This document shows positions 8,954 through 19,389 of a stretch of 64,000 nucleotides of DNA, in pieces. Made by a program: the position numbers and the translations under genes. Source of the stretch: Butyricimonas synergistica DSM 23225 (GTDB taxonomy: Bacteria > Bacteroidota > Bacteroidia > Bacteroidales > Marinifilaceae); the NCBI RefSeq assembly GCF_000379665.1, contig NZ_KB903360.1:250175-314174 (forward strand), in the 5' to 3' direction. Position 1 is the first letter of the stretch. Each line of letters begins with the position of its first letter. Below the pieces are notes generated by a model. The model had not been told where the DNA came from. It was given only the letters and a program-made list of their open reading frames with translations, and ran no database searches.

Positions 8954-10909
8954 TTACCAACCGGGATTTTGTTTACAACCGGAAATCATCACTTGCTCTG
9001 CCTCCATAGGAAACAAATAATCACGAGGAGACACAAATTTACGTTCAGTCCACACCACAATCGGTCCCTCATAATTGTTATAGAATTGACGAGCATCCGT
9101 ACCCAAGATATTCCATCCTAATTGCTTCTCATTCAACTCCTCATGAGCTATCCACCAACGACGTAAATTCCAAAATCGTTGTCCCTCGAAAGCAAATTCC
9201 ACATTCCATTCATCTCGAATAATTTTACGCATTCCCTCTTTTGTATCCACCTGCTGTGGTGCATTGGAATTTTTCCAAGAAGTAACCACATCCGGAATAC
9301 CCGCTCTTTCTCGTATTACATTCAACGGTACTATTGCCTTATCTGTTGGTCCACTGTATTCGTTCCAAGCCTCAGCAGAAATCAAATATAACTCGGCAAG
9401 CCGGATTAACACGACCCCTTCCTCACGCTTAAAAACAACATCATATCCCTCTCCCGTAACATCAGAATAAGTCCCTTTTTTTAAATAATAACCCGCAGGA
9501 TTTTGAGGATAATGAGTCTGTATCGAACTATATGTAGTTCCAAACAACGCATTTCGATAGGGTAATACTTGCAAACGATCGGATGCTTTGGGACCTCTCT
9601 GCCAATACAGCTGATCTGCAGCTATATGAGCGTAAAAACGAGGTTCCCTACGCAAATGCAAATTCAACACTTCTGTATTGATCGGGACTACATTCTGGTA
9701 GGCTTGATCTGCCTCTTTCCCCATCCGATAACGTTCGCCATAAGGCCAACTCTTATCCATCTCTATCGGCAATCCATTCTCCGTATAATACATTTCTACC
9801 ATCTTGATACTCGGGGATACGGCTCCCATAAACATATAATGGAATTGATCAGGCTTTTTCGCCTCAACAATCGCAGGAAGAGCAAGTGCATGCCAAAAAT
9901 CATAATGTCCATTAGAACGAACCATAAACACTGCTTCTTTATTATCATAATTCGGTGCCAATACCGTATTGGACACATCTTCCATCGTATTCAACAAACT
10001 AGTAGACCATTTGGTAGAGCCTTTTATCAATTCCATCCCGTTAGCTTCACAAACTTCAATCGCTTTATCGGCAGCCTCTGCGGCAAGTCGCCATTTTTCA
10101 GGATCATACGATGTAGGAAATAAATTTTCCCCGTTCCGGTTAGTAAAACCGGCATAAGCCGGATTCCCATTAAATTGTGGAGAAGCAGCCAACAACAATA
10201 CCTTTGCCTTGAGCGCATAAGCAGATTCCGTGGAATGATACGTCAAACGCCCCGCATTCTTTTGATTTCGAGGGACGAGATCGACAAGAGCCTCATCAAT
10301 CAAATCAATCGTAGCCTTAACACAATCGTCGATACTACTTCTCGGCTGTTGCATCTCTCCTACCGAAACATTATTCGGTATATTTTTATCGACCAACACG
10401 ATCGGACCATAACGACGCATCAATTCATAGTAAATATGAGCTTTCAATGTTTTGATTTCTGCTGCCCAAAGCGCTTTTTCCTCATTAGGCATATTATACA
10501 CATTACCAATATTTTCCAAGAAAATATTACAATAATTTATGTAAGTGTACATACTGATTCTCCACTGATAGTCATCCAACAACAACGTGCCATAAGGCGT
10601 CTGACTCATTTGTCGACCATCAGCTATAAACACCCCTGAATAAAAATTTTGTCCTTGTGCTACACGCCGAGCATATTGTCCTGTAACCAATTCATCCGTT
10701 CCCAAAAAAGACGGATCAAAAGTCACTGTGCCAAAATTATATCGATACGCAGAGTAACAAGTTTTCAGCCATGTTTCAGCATCTTCCCGCTTCTCGAAAA
10801 TAGTTTCGATAGTTTGGATATCCTTTTCGGGAACCATATCCAAATAATCGCAACGGACCTCCGCCATGATAAAAAACACGAGAATAAAAGAATGTAATAA
10901 TCGTTTCAT
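8954..10909 (-). CDS. SusD/RagB family outer-membrane protein, locus A
   Basis: The product is about 651 residues from the ATG at 10909; the frame two codons upstream begins with TTG and is less likely. SusD features include DYLDMVPEKD right after the signal peptide, helical TPR-like segments, and the C-terminal NVEFAFEGQRFWNLRRWW block. SusD proteins cap the SusC barrel and capture substrate. The cysteine is preceded by AEVR, so the lipobox is poor compared with usual SusD proteins (see findings). It starts 21 bp after the SusC stop. Identity is secure, lipidation uncertain. Confidence 0.92.
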   Translation of the reverse strand: MKRLLHSFILVFFIMAEVRCDYLDMVPEKDIQTIETIFEKREDAETWLKTCYSAYRYNFGTVTFDPSFLGTDELVTGQYARRVAQGQNFYSGVFIADGRQMSQTPYGTLLLDDYQWRISMYTYINYCNIFLENIGNVYNMPNEEKALWAAEIKTLKAHIYYELMRRYGPIVLVDKNIPNNVSVGEMQQPRSSIDDCVKATIDLIDEALVDLVPRNQKNAGRLTYHSTESAYALKAKVLLLAASPQFNGNPAYAGFTNRNGENLFPTSYDPEKWRLAAEAADKAIEVCEANGMELIKGSTKWSTSLLNTMEDVSNTVLAPNYDNKEAVFMVRSNGHYDFWHALALPAIVEAKKPDQFHYMFMGAVSPSIKMVEMYYTENGLPIEMDKSWPYGERYRMGKEADQAYQNVVPINTEVLNLHLRREPRFYAHIAADQLYWQRGPKASDRLQVLPYRNALFGTTYSSIQTHYPQNPAGYYLKKGTYSDVTGEGYDVVFKREEGVVLIRLAELYLISAEAWNEYSGPTDKAIVPLNVIRERAGIPDVVTSWKNSNAPQQVDTKEGMRKIIRDEWNVEFAFEGQRFWNLRRWWIAHEELNEKQLGWNILGTDARQFYNNYEGPIVVWTERKFVSPRDYLFPMEAEQVMISGCKQNPGW

Positions 10910-10930
10910 AACCAATCTTATTACGTAAGT

Positions 10931-13900
10931 TTAAAAATTTATATTTAACCCCAATGATATGGTTCTCTGTATCGGATAATTAAACCCGCTCTCACCCAAT
11001 TCCACATCCCATACTTTAAAATTCGAGAACATAAACGGATTATTAGTTCGGGCATATATCTTTACTCCTTTCAATTTCAATCGGTTCATCAATTTTTCAG
11101 GCATATTGTAAGCCAATTCTATTGAAGTACAACGCAAAAAATTACACTCGCGCATAAAATAAGTACTCATGCGTCTCTCTGTCCCGGCATTTCGGTTTTC
11201 TTCCGCATTATGCACTACTAGATTTTGAGTGGAAAGCCGCGGCCAGAAAGGTTTGTTACTCATGTTATCCGAAGACCAATGGTCTTTATAAATAGCGGTC
11301 AACATGGCATTATCACCAGCAAACGGAGAAATCTGCGCGGGATCCATGAAGAATGTCCGATTTCCTGAACCTTGGAACGCAAAACTAAATTCAAAGTTCT
11401 TATAATTAATGAAACCATTGAATCCATAGATAATTCTCGGTGTTTCAGGATGACCGATGTGAGTGGCATCCTCCACGTTAATTACACCATCGCCATTCAA
11501 ATCCCGATAGCGAATATCCCCAGGCATCGGCTTTCCGTTCTGACGAGGCGAATTGTCTATTTCCGCTTGGTCTTTAAACAATCCTTCGGCAATATACCCT
11601 ATCTGCTGTGAAATATCATGTCCTTTTCTTAATTGCCATTCGGGCTTATTAATTGCCTCCTCTATTTCCAAATAAGTCGCTTTATTATAGGTAAATGTCG
11701 TGTTCAAAATCACCCAAAAATCTTTATTGACTGCATACTGGAATTTACCCGAATAATCAATACCACGAGAACGTACTTTACCAATATTAGCCAAAGGAGG
11801 ATTTTCAAATCCCATGTTAAAAGGAATTACCCGACGATAATCCAAAATATTATGACGCTTTTCCTCGTAAGCATCAATGGTGATATCAAACATACCATTA
11901 AAGAGTTTGAAATCCAACCCAAAGTTCATCTGTTCAGCTATTTCCCACTGGATATTTTTATTCGCATAAGCTTCTATCCTGTATCTAGACATACTATTCA
12001 ATCCATTTGCATCAGGATCTTTAATAAAATCTTTTGTAACAATCGTGGGCAAGTAAACAAAACGCGGCTTATTGACAATTCCATCATTTCCTACTTTCCC
12101 GTACGAGAAACGCAATTTCAAGTAAGGTATTGTCTTATAAACAGACTCCATAAATTTTTCATTGGAAACCACCCAAGCAACACCTCCGGCAGGGAAAAAT
12201 CCCATACGATTCTTTTTGGCAAATCTTTCAGAACCGTTATACCCGAAGCTGGCTTCAGCAAAATAACGATCTTTAAACCCATACGTTCCGCGCATGGAGA
12301 ATCCCAAATTTCGCTTGGGAAAACCATCCAATACACTTTCTACCGGATCATTAACCTGATCTTGCGCTTGCAATACCGCAGTCAAACTAGTTTGATGCTT
12401 CATGTTTTCCTCTCCTCCCCACGCTGCAGTATGGTATACGCGTCCCTCGTATGTAATCGTGGTCGATGAAGTCTGTCCCGACGATCTACTATCATAACTC
12501 AATGTACGTCTGGCCAATTTAGCATTCATCGCTCTCAAGGTATGTTTACCTGTTTCAAAATCATAATCCTGTAACGTATATTTAAACGGCACTGTATTAT
12601 ATGCTTCAGCCACGTATCCAGTTTTATTTAACGATATGCTGGCTCGTATCTCCAATCCCTTTACTAATGAAGACAAATTGTGTATATACTCAGCCCGGTT
12701 AATGGTTGAATAACGTTGACGTTCCATATAACCTTGATGCACTAACATATAAGGATTGGTTTGATTGGAAGTTGTAGTACCAAAACGCAAATGCGGCCAA
12801 CTATAAGTTTCATCACCCGGGTAAAGCGGTGAAAAATCAACAGGAGAAGCGTGAAAAGCAAGCGAATAAGCCTGCGCAGGCTGCTGATAAGGACCATGAT
12901 ATTTATCCAAATTAGTCGAAGAATTAAAAAGGAAACGGATTCCAACTTTCAAATCCACATTCAAATTAACACGAAAACTAGTCGTATTGTTCTTAACATT
13001 AACATCAAACTGGTTCAAACGATCTGTCTTTAATGCTCCCTGATCACGATTATGATTAATAGAAGCATAATACTGAACAACCTTAGATCCTCCGCGCAAA
13101 CTCAATCCGAGATGGTGATTCATGTTATAATCTTTAAACATAATCTTATACCAATCATTTTTAGGATACAACCAACTAGGATAAAGTCCCGACTCCGTTC
13201 GGTCAATTTGTTCCACACTATATTTTGGAGTTGCCAATGGCTCGCGACCAACAAGTGCCTGATTATACATCCGCATATACGTGATCGGATCCACAACATC
13301 AATTCTCCGCGTAGGCATGGATGCGATAGCCTCATAACGTACAGATGTATAAACACTTCCTTCTGTTCCTTTCTTCGTTGTCACTAAAATAACCCCATTT
13401 GCCCCGCGAGCCCCATACATCGCCGTTGCCGAAGCGTCTTTCATAACAGAAAAACTTTCGATATCCTCCACCGGGATTCGCGCCAAATCTAATTTGGAAG
13501 ATTCCACACCATCCAACAAAATCAACGGATCAATATTTGCCCCCGTTTGGAAAGAAGTAATACCGCGGATATAAAACTTGGTATTCATTTCCTCCTCAGT
13601 TAACGCTCCCGGAAGACCTCCGGTTTGCCATCCCACGATACCGGGAATACGTCCGGCAAAACTTGATGTTAAGTCACTATTGGAAGTTTTCAAATCTCTC
13701 GCATTCACGGAAGTAATTGACGATACCACGCTCTCCTTTTTCTGCTCTCCGAATGCAACAATAGTCACCTCTTCCAAATTCTCCTCGGTGGGATTCAATT
13801 TGATATTGATCTTTGTTTTTCCTTTAATTTCCACGACCTCCGTCTTGTAACCAATAAAAGAAACCCGCAAGATATCATCCGGTTTAACCGCAATCGTGTA

Positions 13901-14389
13901 GTGTCCATCCGCATCGGAAGCGACACCCTGCGTCGTTCCCACGATAACGACAGTTGCTCCCGCAATAGGATTTCCCTTCTCGTCCACGACACGACCACTA
14001 ACTTTCAGCAATTTCACTTCCGGCTCCGCCTTCTGTTTTTTTATAACCACCGTCTGACCTGTAATACCATACGTCAACCCTTTACCCTTCACCAATGAAT
14101 CTAAAGCCACTTGTAATAAGACATTCTTTAACGAAAGGGAAACATCTTTCACGTGTTCCACATCTTGTGCGTTAAACACGAACTCGTATCCCGTCTGCTG
14201 TCGCAAACTCTCGATCACTTTCGCGAATGTCACGTGCTTCAGGTCAATGCTGACTTTGGGTGCAGATTGCCCCCATACACGGGTATTAGCACTGAATAAA
14301 AACCCGCTGACTAGAAAAATCGTTTGCAAAAGCAAAATAAATTTTCTGTTTGGGCTTGTCCCAAACCATTTTCGTCGATTTTTTTGCAT
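10931..14389 (-). CDS. SusC/RagA TonB-dependent transporter with STN signalling domain, locus A
   Basis: The product is about 1152 residues from the ATG at 14389; the open frame continues 21 codons upstream but puts a non-signal sequence first. Order: signal peptide ending near VWGQ, STN domain (about 30-95, VSIDLKHVTFAKVIESLRQQ), carboxypeptidase-regulatory-like domain (about 130-205, VSGRVVDEKGNPIAGATVVI), plug with the SusC motif SVMKDASATAMYGARGANGVILVTT, then a 22-strand barrel ending in LGLNINF. The STN domain contacts FecR, so it acts as transporter and signal transducer for the adjacent FecR/ECF pair. A predicted antisense RNA starts opposite its start codon. Confidence 0.95.
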   Translation of the reverse strand: MQKNRRKWFGTSPNRKFILLLQTIFLVSGFLFSANTRVWGQSAPKVSIDLKHVTFAKVIESLRQQTGYEFVFNAQDVEHVKDVSLSLKNVLLQVALDSLVKGKGLTYGITGQTVVIKKQKAEPEVKLLKVSGRVVDEKGNPIAGATVVIVGTTQGVASDADGHYTIAVKPDDILRVSFIGYKTEVVEIKGKTKINIKLNPTEENLEEVTIVAFGEQKKESVVSSITSVNARDLKTSNSDLTSSFAGRIPGIVGWQTGGLPGALTEEEMNTKFYIRGITSFQTGANIDPLILLDGVESSKLDLARIPVEDIESFSVMKDASATAMYGARGANGVILVTTKKGTEGSVYTSVRYEAIASMPTRRIDVVDPITYMRMYNQALVGREPLATPKYSVEQIDRTESGLYPSWLYPKNDWYKIMFKDYNMNHHLGLSLRGGSKVVQYYASINHNRDQGALKTDRLNQFDVNVKNNTTSFRVNLNVDLKVGIRFLFNSSTNLDKYHGPYQQPAQAYSLAFHASPVDFSPLYPGDETYSWPHLRFGTTTSNQTNPYMLVHQGYMERQRYSTINRAEYIHNLSSLVKGLEIRASISLNKTGYVAEAYNTVPFKYTLQDYDFETGKHTLRAMNAKLARRTLSYDSRSSGQTSSTTITYEGRVYHTAAWGGEENMKHQTSLTAVLQAQDQVNDPVESVLDGFPKRNLGFSMRGTYGFKDRYFAEASFGYNGSERFAKKNRMGFFPAGGVAWVVSNEKFMESVYKTIPYLKLRFSYGKVGNDGIVNKPRFVYLPTIVTKDFIKDPDANGLNSMSRYRIEAYANKNIQWEIAEQMNFGLDFKLFNGMFDITIDAYEEKRHNILDYRRVIPFNMGFENPPLANIGKVRSRGIDYSGKFQYAVNKDFWVILNTTFTYNKATYLEIEEAINKPEWQLRKGHDISQQIGYIAEGLFKDQAEIDNSPRQNGKPMPGDIRYRDLNGDGVINVEDATHIGHPETPRIIYGFNGFINYKNFEFSFAFQGSGNRTFFMDPAQISPFAGDNAMLTAIYKDHWSSDNMSNKPFWPRLSTQNLVVHNAEENRNAGTERRMSTYFMRECNFLRCTSIELAYNMPEKLMNRLKLKGVKIYARTNNPFMFSNFKVWDVELGESGFNYPIQRTISLGLNINF

Positions 14390-14402
14390 AACTTTGTACT
14401 TG

Positions 14403-14466
14403 AATTTATTTAATGAATAATTCAGCCTTAAAAGCGAGAGATGTGCGCGCATCTTTTGCTTTTTTT
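14403..14466 (+). ncRNA. Predicted antisense RNA over the susC leader, locus A
   Basis: A perfect TAnnTTTG element (TAACTTTG, 14389-14396) on the plus strand begins at the base complementary to the A of the susC ATG. Downstream, arms 14430-14443 and 14450-14463 form a stem (AAAAGC..AGAGATG) followed by a T-run to 14466, a good Rho-independent terminator. One pair is G-U on the plus strand and would be A-C on the minus strand, so the hairpin is tuned for plus-strand RNA. The predicted RNA is about 60 nt and covers the whole fecR-susC gap. The same arrangement recurs in loci B and C. Confidence 0.55.
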
Positions 14467-15604
14467 ATTGCTGCTGTCCTAGAATCACTTTCTTTCCATA
14501 TATCTTGTATTTTATTTTTCCGGTTAATGCCACCTTATCCAACACCTCTTCAAGAGTTTTACTCCGCTCCACGTAAATATAATAACGATCGGTCTTTAAA
14601 TTTTCCGCTTCATACTCGATCTCCATATCATACCAACGGGAAAGTTCGTTCATCATTTCCTCCAGGGTTACATCCTTAAACACAAATTCCCCGTTTTTCC
14701 ATGCAAGCACCGACACCAGATCCGCTTCCCGCACGGTCAAGGTATTATCCTTCATCTCACATAGCTGACCGGGATTCAATACCAGTGAATCCGTGCCCAC
14801 CGCCACGCTCACACGTCCCGTAACCAATGTCGTCGAAACATCATTTCCCCGGTAAGCCTTCACGTTGAATTCCGTCCCAAGTACTTTTACCGTTACCGCT
14901 TCCGCCTCTACTAGAAAAGGACAACTCTCGTCACGGGCAACTTGAAAATATGCCTCACCGTGCAAGTACACCCTACGTTCATTTGTTTGAAATTCATCGG
15001 GAAAACGGATACTAGACTCAGAATTTAATATTACCCGCGTACCATCAGCCAGTGTCAATTGATATTCCGCACCCCGGGGAACGATAACCTCACTATAAGT
15101 CAACTCTTTCTGGTCGGACTCCGTTGCCTGCTTTTGTCCCAATTGCTTTAATCCTTTGTCCTTCACCTCGAAACCCGGCACATCAAGAACAACATTCTTC
15201 CCCGCTTCCACGACATGAGTTGTCCCATCGGACAATACCAACCGGACTCCTTCCGTTTTAGCGACCTTAATCACCGGCGGCACATCAGAAGTCACATCAT
15301 TCATCAACAAACGAACGCCAAAGACAACTCCGACAAAAACAGCCGCTCCAGCAATCCATCCCGCCACACGGCGAGGCAGATGACGATACTTCCGTGTCCG
15401 TTGCCGTACTTTATGCCAAGCCTGCTCCATTTCCTCCCGGGACGGATCATCCACACTCGCACCTTTCTGATAGAAAGTAACGGCATCCTCATAAAATCGC
15501 TCCCGCCGCTCATTCTCTTCTTTCCATGCCGTCACCTCCAGCTTTTCTTGCTCGGAGGCTTCGTCAAGAGCCATTCGTTTTATTTTCTTCCACTCGATTT
15601 CCAT
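14465..15604 (-). CDS. FecR family anti-sigma factor, locus A
   Basis: The product is 379 residues. The cytoplasmic N-terminal part (1-78) would bind the ECF sigma factor; a single membrane span is at about 81-100 (AGWIAGAAVFVGVVFGVRLL); the periplasmic FecR domain runs about 165-265 with VPRGAEYQLTLADGTRVILN and GEAYFQVARDESCPF; the C-terminal DUF4974-like STN-binding module is about 305-375. It is predicted to hold the sigma factor until the SusC STN domain signals. Its stop codon overlaps the T-run of the plus-strand terminator. A segment with GTCGTCTTATACATG lies 25-40 bp upstream and may be an ECF promoter. Confidence 0.93.
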   Translation of the reverse strand: MEIEWKKIKRMALDEASEQEKLEVTAWKEENERRERFYEDAVTFYQKGASVDDPSREEMEQAWHKVRQRTRKYRHLPRRVAGWIAGAAVFVGVVFGVRLLMNDVTSDVPPVIKVAKTEGVRLVLSDGTTHVVEAGKNVVLDVPGFEVKDKGLKQLGQKQATESDQKELTYSEVIVPRGAEYQLTLADGTRVILNSESSIRFPDEFQTNERRVYLHGEAYFQVARDESCPFLVEAEAVTVKVLGTEFNVKAYRGNDVSTTLVTGRVSVAVGTDSLVLNPGQLCEMKDNTLTVREADLVSVLAWKNGEFVFKDVTLEEMMNELSRWYDMEIEYEAENLKTDRYYIYVERSKTLEEVLDKVALTGKIKYKIYGKKVILGQQQ

Positions 15605-15730
15605 TATTTATCATTTGCTTTACATGTATAAGACGACTCTCGTTGAAACCGGGGGACAAAATTTATCCACTTTTTTCATTATAACATCATTACAAAACAC
15701 AGATCATTCTCATCAAGGAGGAAAGATTCG

Positions 15731-16276
15731 TCAGCAAAAGAGAAGAACCAACAGTTTATAAGGCACGGATTCACGCAAATATTTGTACGCCCGTTTAATA
15801 TAAGTATGGACAGATTCCTCCGAGATATTCAACTCTTGTGCGATTTCCCTGTAATTCATCTTTTTGAACACCTTCAATTCCAACACGTTCCTCTGTTGTT
15901 CCGGCAATCCTTGCATACATTGTCTTACCTGTTCCAATAACTCCTGATTGTCCTCGTACTCCACTGTACCAGAAAAAATTAAAGCTTCAGTCAATTTTTC
16001 TTTGTTGGAATCAATCACTCGCAGATGTTTTATATAATCAAGACAACCATGCTTCACAGATGAATAGAGATAACTTTTCAAACGGGTATCCGTGGGCAAT
16101 GAAGATGCGGCAGACCACAGGGACACGAAGGTATCCTGCACCATATCCTCGGCTAAATTTTTGCTCATCAAATAAGCATAAGCCAACCGGTAGAGGCTAG
16201 GATAATATGTTTTAAAGATTACCTCGAAAACCTCGTGCGATTGATTTCTCAACCCATTAACCAAGTATTCATTCAT
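15731..16276 (-). CDS. ECF RNA polymerase sigma factor, locus A
   Basis: The product is about 181 residues from the ATG at 16276; six codons further upstream the frame starts with GTG. Region 2 is at about 20-85 (TYYPSLYRLAYAYLMSKNLAEDMVQDTFVSLW) and region 4 at about 115-170 (LPEQQRNVLELKVFKKMNYREIAQELNISEESV, a helix-turn-helix). It belongs to the Bacteroidetes group of ECF factors paired with FecR and SusC. A perfect TAnnTTTG box lies 41-48 bp upstream, so the sigma gene itself seems driven by the housekeeping polymerase. Confidence 0.95.
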   Translation of the reverse strand: MNEYLVNGLRNQSHEVFEVIFKTYYPSLYRLAYAYLMSKNLAEDMVQDTFVSLWSAASSLPTDTRLKSYLYSSVKHGCLDYIKHLRVIDSNKEKLTEALIFSGTVEYEDNQELLEQVRQCMQGLPEQQRNVLELKVFKKMNYREIAQELNISEESVHTYIKRAYKYLRESVPYKLLVLLFC

Positions 16277-16316
16277 GTCACCTATTTCACGCACAATATG
16301 CTTACTAAAGATGGGT

Positions 16317-16324
16317 CAAATGTA
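16317..16324 (-). promoter_or_regulatory. -7 promoter element of the locus A ECF sigma gene
   Basis: TACATTTG on the minus strand is an exact TAnnTTTG match, placing the transcript start near 16310 and leaving a leader of about 34 nt. No convincing -33 TTTG is seen at the usual distance. The remaining bases between 16325 and 16514 are AT-rich, with several GAATC/GAATTT words and no gene. Confidence 0.55.
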
Positions 16325-16514
16325 AATAAAATATTGATTTTTCATCTATTCTTGGATTACTTTTAACAAATAAGCAAGTACACCCCTTCATCTTTAAATC
16401 TATAAATTTTCCGTTGAAATACGGATAATCATTTAGTATATAGATAAAGAAAACTCATTATAAACTCGCTTCCCATTGAATCTGAATCGAATTTATATCG
16501 AATCTATTTTGAAT

Positions 16515-19214
16515 TTATAGGCTTATATCACCGGGAGCCTCTTTCGGCAACGTGAACCAAAAGGTGGAACCTTCGCCTTCCACCGAAACCACACCAATCT
16601 CTCCTCCCAATCTTGTCACGATACTTTCACAGATAGAAAGCCCAAGTCCCGTACCCTGTTGAAAAGGATTCAATTTCACGAAACGTCCGAATACCTCTCT
16701 CGTCTTATCGGCAGGAATGCCGCATCCCGTGTCTGTGACAAAGAAATAGATTTTCCCATCTTCCCGTTCCCTGTAACCGAAATGGATATATCCCTCGCGA
16801 GTGAATTTTATAGCATTGGTAATCAAATTATTCATCACCTGCATCAGCCTGTTGGCATCCGAGTAGATCACGCACTCGGGCATTCGCTCGATGAACCCAA
16901 TAGATATATCATCATTTTTCAGCCGCAATCGGGCGGTTTGCCCCACCTCAGTCAACAACAAATTAAGGTTCACCCTAGAATAGATGAACTCAAACACACC
17001 CGCCTCAATCTTTGACAAATCGAGTATATCCCCAATAAGCTGCAATAACAAGGTATTGTTATTCTCTATGATCTGGACATACTCTCTTTTTTCATCCTCG
17101 TCTACCGTATCCGCCAACACGCTGGAGAATCCCACGATGGCATTCAACGGGGTTCGGATCTCGTGGCTCATGTTTGCCAGGAAAGCAGACTTCAAATGAT
17201 TGGATATTTCAGCCTGCTCTTTCGCTTTCACAAGATCTTCTTCCAATTTTTTCCGGTCATTGATAATCAAAGAACCACCCACGAACATCGCCGGTCGACC
17301 GGCTTCATCCCGCTCTCCCACGATGACAAAACTTTCGAACCAAAAATAAACCGGATCTTCGATGGAAAAACAAGCCCTGTATTCTTCTTTCACCACGGCA
17401 ACACGTCCCTCCAACAAATCATCATACGATTTTCGGATTCGTTCCCGGTCATCCGGGTGAACCCGCAAATAACCATTTTCCTCCGATATGACCTTCTGGT
17501 CAAAATTTTCGCCCGACGCCTTATCTTGAACATAAGTAATACTATATTCTACCGCATGTTTCCGGAGATCCCATGTCCAGGGGATCAAGCCAGTTGCATT
17601 CAACACCAAATCATACTTCCGGTTCAATCTTTCCAGTAATAGTTGATGCTCTCGAGAATCCAGCGAAGCCAAATATTCTTCCGTCCGGTCGATGAAAAAT
17701 ACATCCCACACGTCTTCCTCCGTGCAGGGAAATGTCAGCTTGTCGAAATATCGTATTTTCTTATCCTCTCCCGGCAAGACAAAAGAAGTCAAACGCCCGG
17801 ATTCTTTGTCCAGCATATAATCCAATAACTGATTATCCATATCAGCTTCCGAGAAACGTTTACCCACCACTTGTTCCCGTCTCGTCTTAAACACTTCCTC
17901 GAAAGTAGCATTCACGTCCCGGAATATAAAATCAGCCACACGCCCCTTCTCGTCCTGCAACAATTGTTTCCTCACGTAAATAACAGGCATATTATCTACA
18001 AGCCGACGATATTGCGAGAGCAACTGGTACTCTCGAGTCTTTTGTTGTTGCCGTTGCAGCAAAAGATGAAAACGCATCAAGATCAAAGCTCCCAATATAA
18101 TAATCACCGCGATAATAATCACGAAATAAATCTTATAACGCTGGAAAAAATCCGGGGGCATCTGGTAATACACGGCATCTTTAGGAAACAGCGCCGCATC
18201 CACGCCATGATGCTCCAAATGATGATAATTCAAATAAACCCGGGGATGCCCGCCATTCTGTTCCGGAATATCACGGGCTGCCTTGCCATCGAGAATTTTC
18301 TGAATAGTAGCGATCAAAGATTTTCCAAAATCCGAAGAAGAAATAAAATATCCTCCCGCGAAATTACCCGCGTCCATATCCATCTCGGACAACGTGAAAA
18401 CAGGCGATTTCGAAAAACCATATATTATTCTCTGGATATTATCCCCCAAATAACTATTCTCACCTTGCTTACGTCCCAAAAACCAAGAGTAGTAAATAAC
18501 ACCCACACGATTGTCATAAAGCATCAAGGAATTCAACAAGCTTTCCGTCGTGAGGTCAAGCGAACAAAGCTGATCCAATTGCAAAGAAGGAAAGTTTTCT
18601 TTCATTACTTGTATTACTTCTTGGCGAATCATCGTGCTAATATATCTCCCGTCCGAAATGAACACCACCTTATTCAAGCCTGGCAATAACTTCTGCATCA
18701 ACTCAATATTCTCTTTCACATAAGAAGGCTGTTTCAATATCGTCAGATTATACGGGCGAATCATTTCTTCCGTGGGCACAAACTCCACTCCTTTCCCCAA
18801 ATTACCGGCAAGTAAATCCTCTAACCGGACGGGCATCGAGTCCCGGGAATAACAAACAATCGTAGGTATATCCTTCCACTCCTCATCAAATAACGCACGA
18901 CATAACAACCATCCGGGATCCCCGATAAATACAACGACCTTCGGGGGTGTCGGGTATTTCTGTAACAAGCCCTCTCTTTTTACAGCAGCTTCCTCCAACG
19001 TCTTTACCATCGGCACCAACAACTCTTCCGCCAGTACATCGACTTCCTTCGAAGAAAAATTAGACAAGATTTCCTGGTAAAGATTATTCGTCCACGCCTC
19101 ATCGAAATTTACCGAATTCAAAATCAGGATATAATCTTTCTCTCGTGTATTTTCCGCGAATCCGACAATACACCATAACATAAAGACAAACCATACCGAT
19201 ACTTTCCTCTTCAT
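16515..19214 (-). CDS. Membrane sensor histidine kinase with periplasmic substrate-binding-like domain and PAS domains
   Basis: The product is about 899 residues from the ATG at 19214 (the open frame two codons earlier starts with TTG). Order: signal peptide; a periplasmic region to about 355 resembling ABC-type substrate-binding proteins ([29 protein letters not shown]); membrane span about 360-381; a coiled linker; two PAS-like regions (about 400-650); HisKA with the phospho-acceptor box [16 protein letters not shown]; HATPase_c with [16 protein letters not shown] and GTGLGLSI. It ends right after the ATPase with no receiver or DNA-binding domain, and no response regulator gene is nearby, so its partner is elsewhere. 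It stands between loci A and B with its own promoter. Confidence 0.9.
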   Translation of the reverse strand: MKRKVSVWFVFMLWCIVGFAENTREKDYILILNSVNFDEAWTNNLYQEILSNFSSKEVDVLAEELLVPMVKTLEEAAVKREGLLQKYPTPPKVVVFIGDPGWLLCRALFDEEWKDIPTIVCYSRDSMPVRLEDLLAGNLGKGVEFVPTEEMIRPYNLTILKQPSYVKENIELMQKLLPGLNKVVFISDGRYISTMIRQEVIQVMKENFPSLQLDQLCSLDLTTESLLNSLMLYDNRVGVIYYSWFLGRKQGENSYLGDNIQRIIYGFSKSPVFTLSEMDMDAGNFAGGYFISSSDFGKSLIATIQKILDGKAARDIPEQNGGHPRVYLNYHHLEHHGVDAALFPKDAVYYQMPPDFFQRYKIYFVIIIAVIIILGALILMRFHLLLQRQQQKTREYQLLSQYRRLVDNMPVIYVRKQLLQDEKGRVADFIFRDVNATFEEVFKTRREQVVGKRFSEADMDNQLLDYMLDKESGRLTSFVLPGEDKKIRYFDKLTFPCTEEDVWDVFFIDRTEEYLASLDSREHQLLLERLNRKYDLVLNATGLIPWTWDLRKHAVEYSITYVQDKASGENFDQKVISEENGYLRVHPDDRERIRKSYDDLLEGRVAVVKEEYRACFSIEDPVYFWFESFVIVGERDEAGRPAMFVGGSLIINDRKKLEEDLVKAKEQAEISNHLKSAFLANMSHEIRTPLNAIVGFSSVLADTVDEDEKREYVQIIENNNTLLLQLIGDILDLSKIEAGVFEFIYSRVNLNLLLTEVGQTARLRLKNDDISIGFIERMPECVIYSDANRLMQVMNNLITNAIKFTREGYIHFGYREREDGKIYFFVTDTGCGIPADKTREVFGRFVKLNPFQQGTGLGLSICESIVTRLGGEIGVVSVEGEGSTFWFTLPKEAPGDISL

Positions 19215-19239
19215 AAACAAATAATCCTACACGAAGCTT

Positions 19240-19247
19240 CAAAGCTA
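19240..19247 (-). promoter_or_regulatory. -7 promoter element of the sensor kinase gene
   Basis: TAGCTTTG on the minus strand is an exact TAnnTTTG match 26-33 bp before the kinase ATG. A TTTG at 19271-19274 lies 23 nt upstream, slightly further than the usual spacing. The kinase gene is therefore likely an independent transcription unit, supported by the terminator just upstream at 19329-19368. Confidence 0.55.
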
Positions 19248-19317
19248 CGAAATAATCATTTACTTGTACCCAAATCAAATAAACTTTTTGAGTTTTTTTA
19301 TTCTTTTCCCTCCACTT

Positions 19318-19368
19318 AAAAATAAAAAGGAAATCCCTCTTGACTTGATGTAGTAAAGAGAGATTTCC
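19318..19368 (-). terminator. Rho-independent terminator ending locus B
   Basis: The arms 19356-19368 and 19329-19341 form a 13-bp stem (GGAAATCTCTCTT with AAGAGGGATTTCC, one G-T wobble on the minus strand), followed on that strand by TTTTTATTTTT. It lies 22 bp after the stop of the last TlpA gene and separates locus B from the sensor kinase. Confidence 0.8.
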
Positions 19369-19389
19369 CTATCTCAAACATTCCCGCTC

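Noticed and set aside
11633-12469. 278-codon open frame opposite the locus A SusC gene
   Set aside because: Shadow of the SusC barrel; no domain or signal recognisable.
16515-19214. Hybrid two-component system (one-protein regulator) typical of Bacteroides polysaccharide loci
   Set aside because: The protein ends after the ATPase domain; there is no receiver or AraC domain and no beta-propeller sensor.
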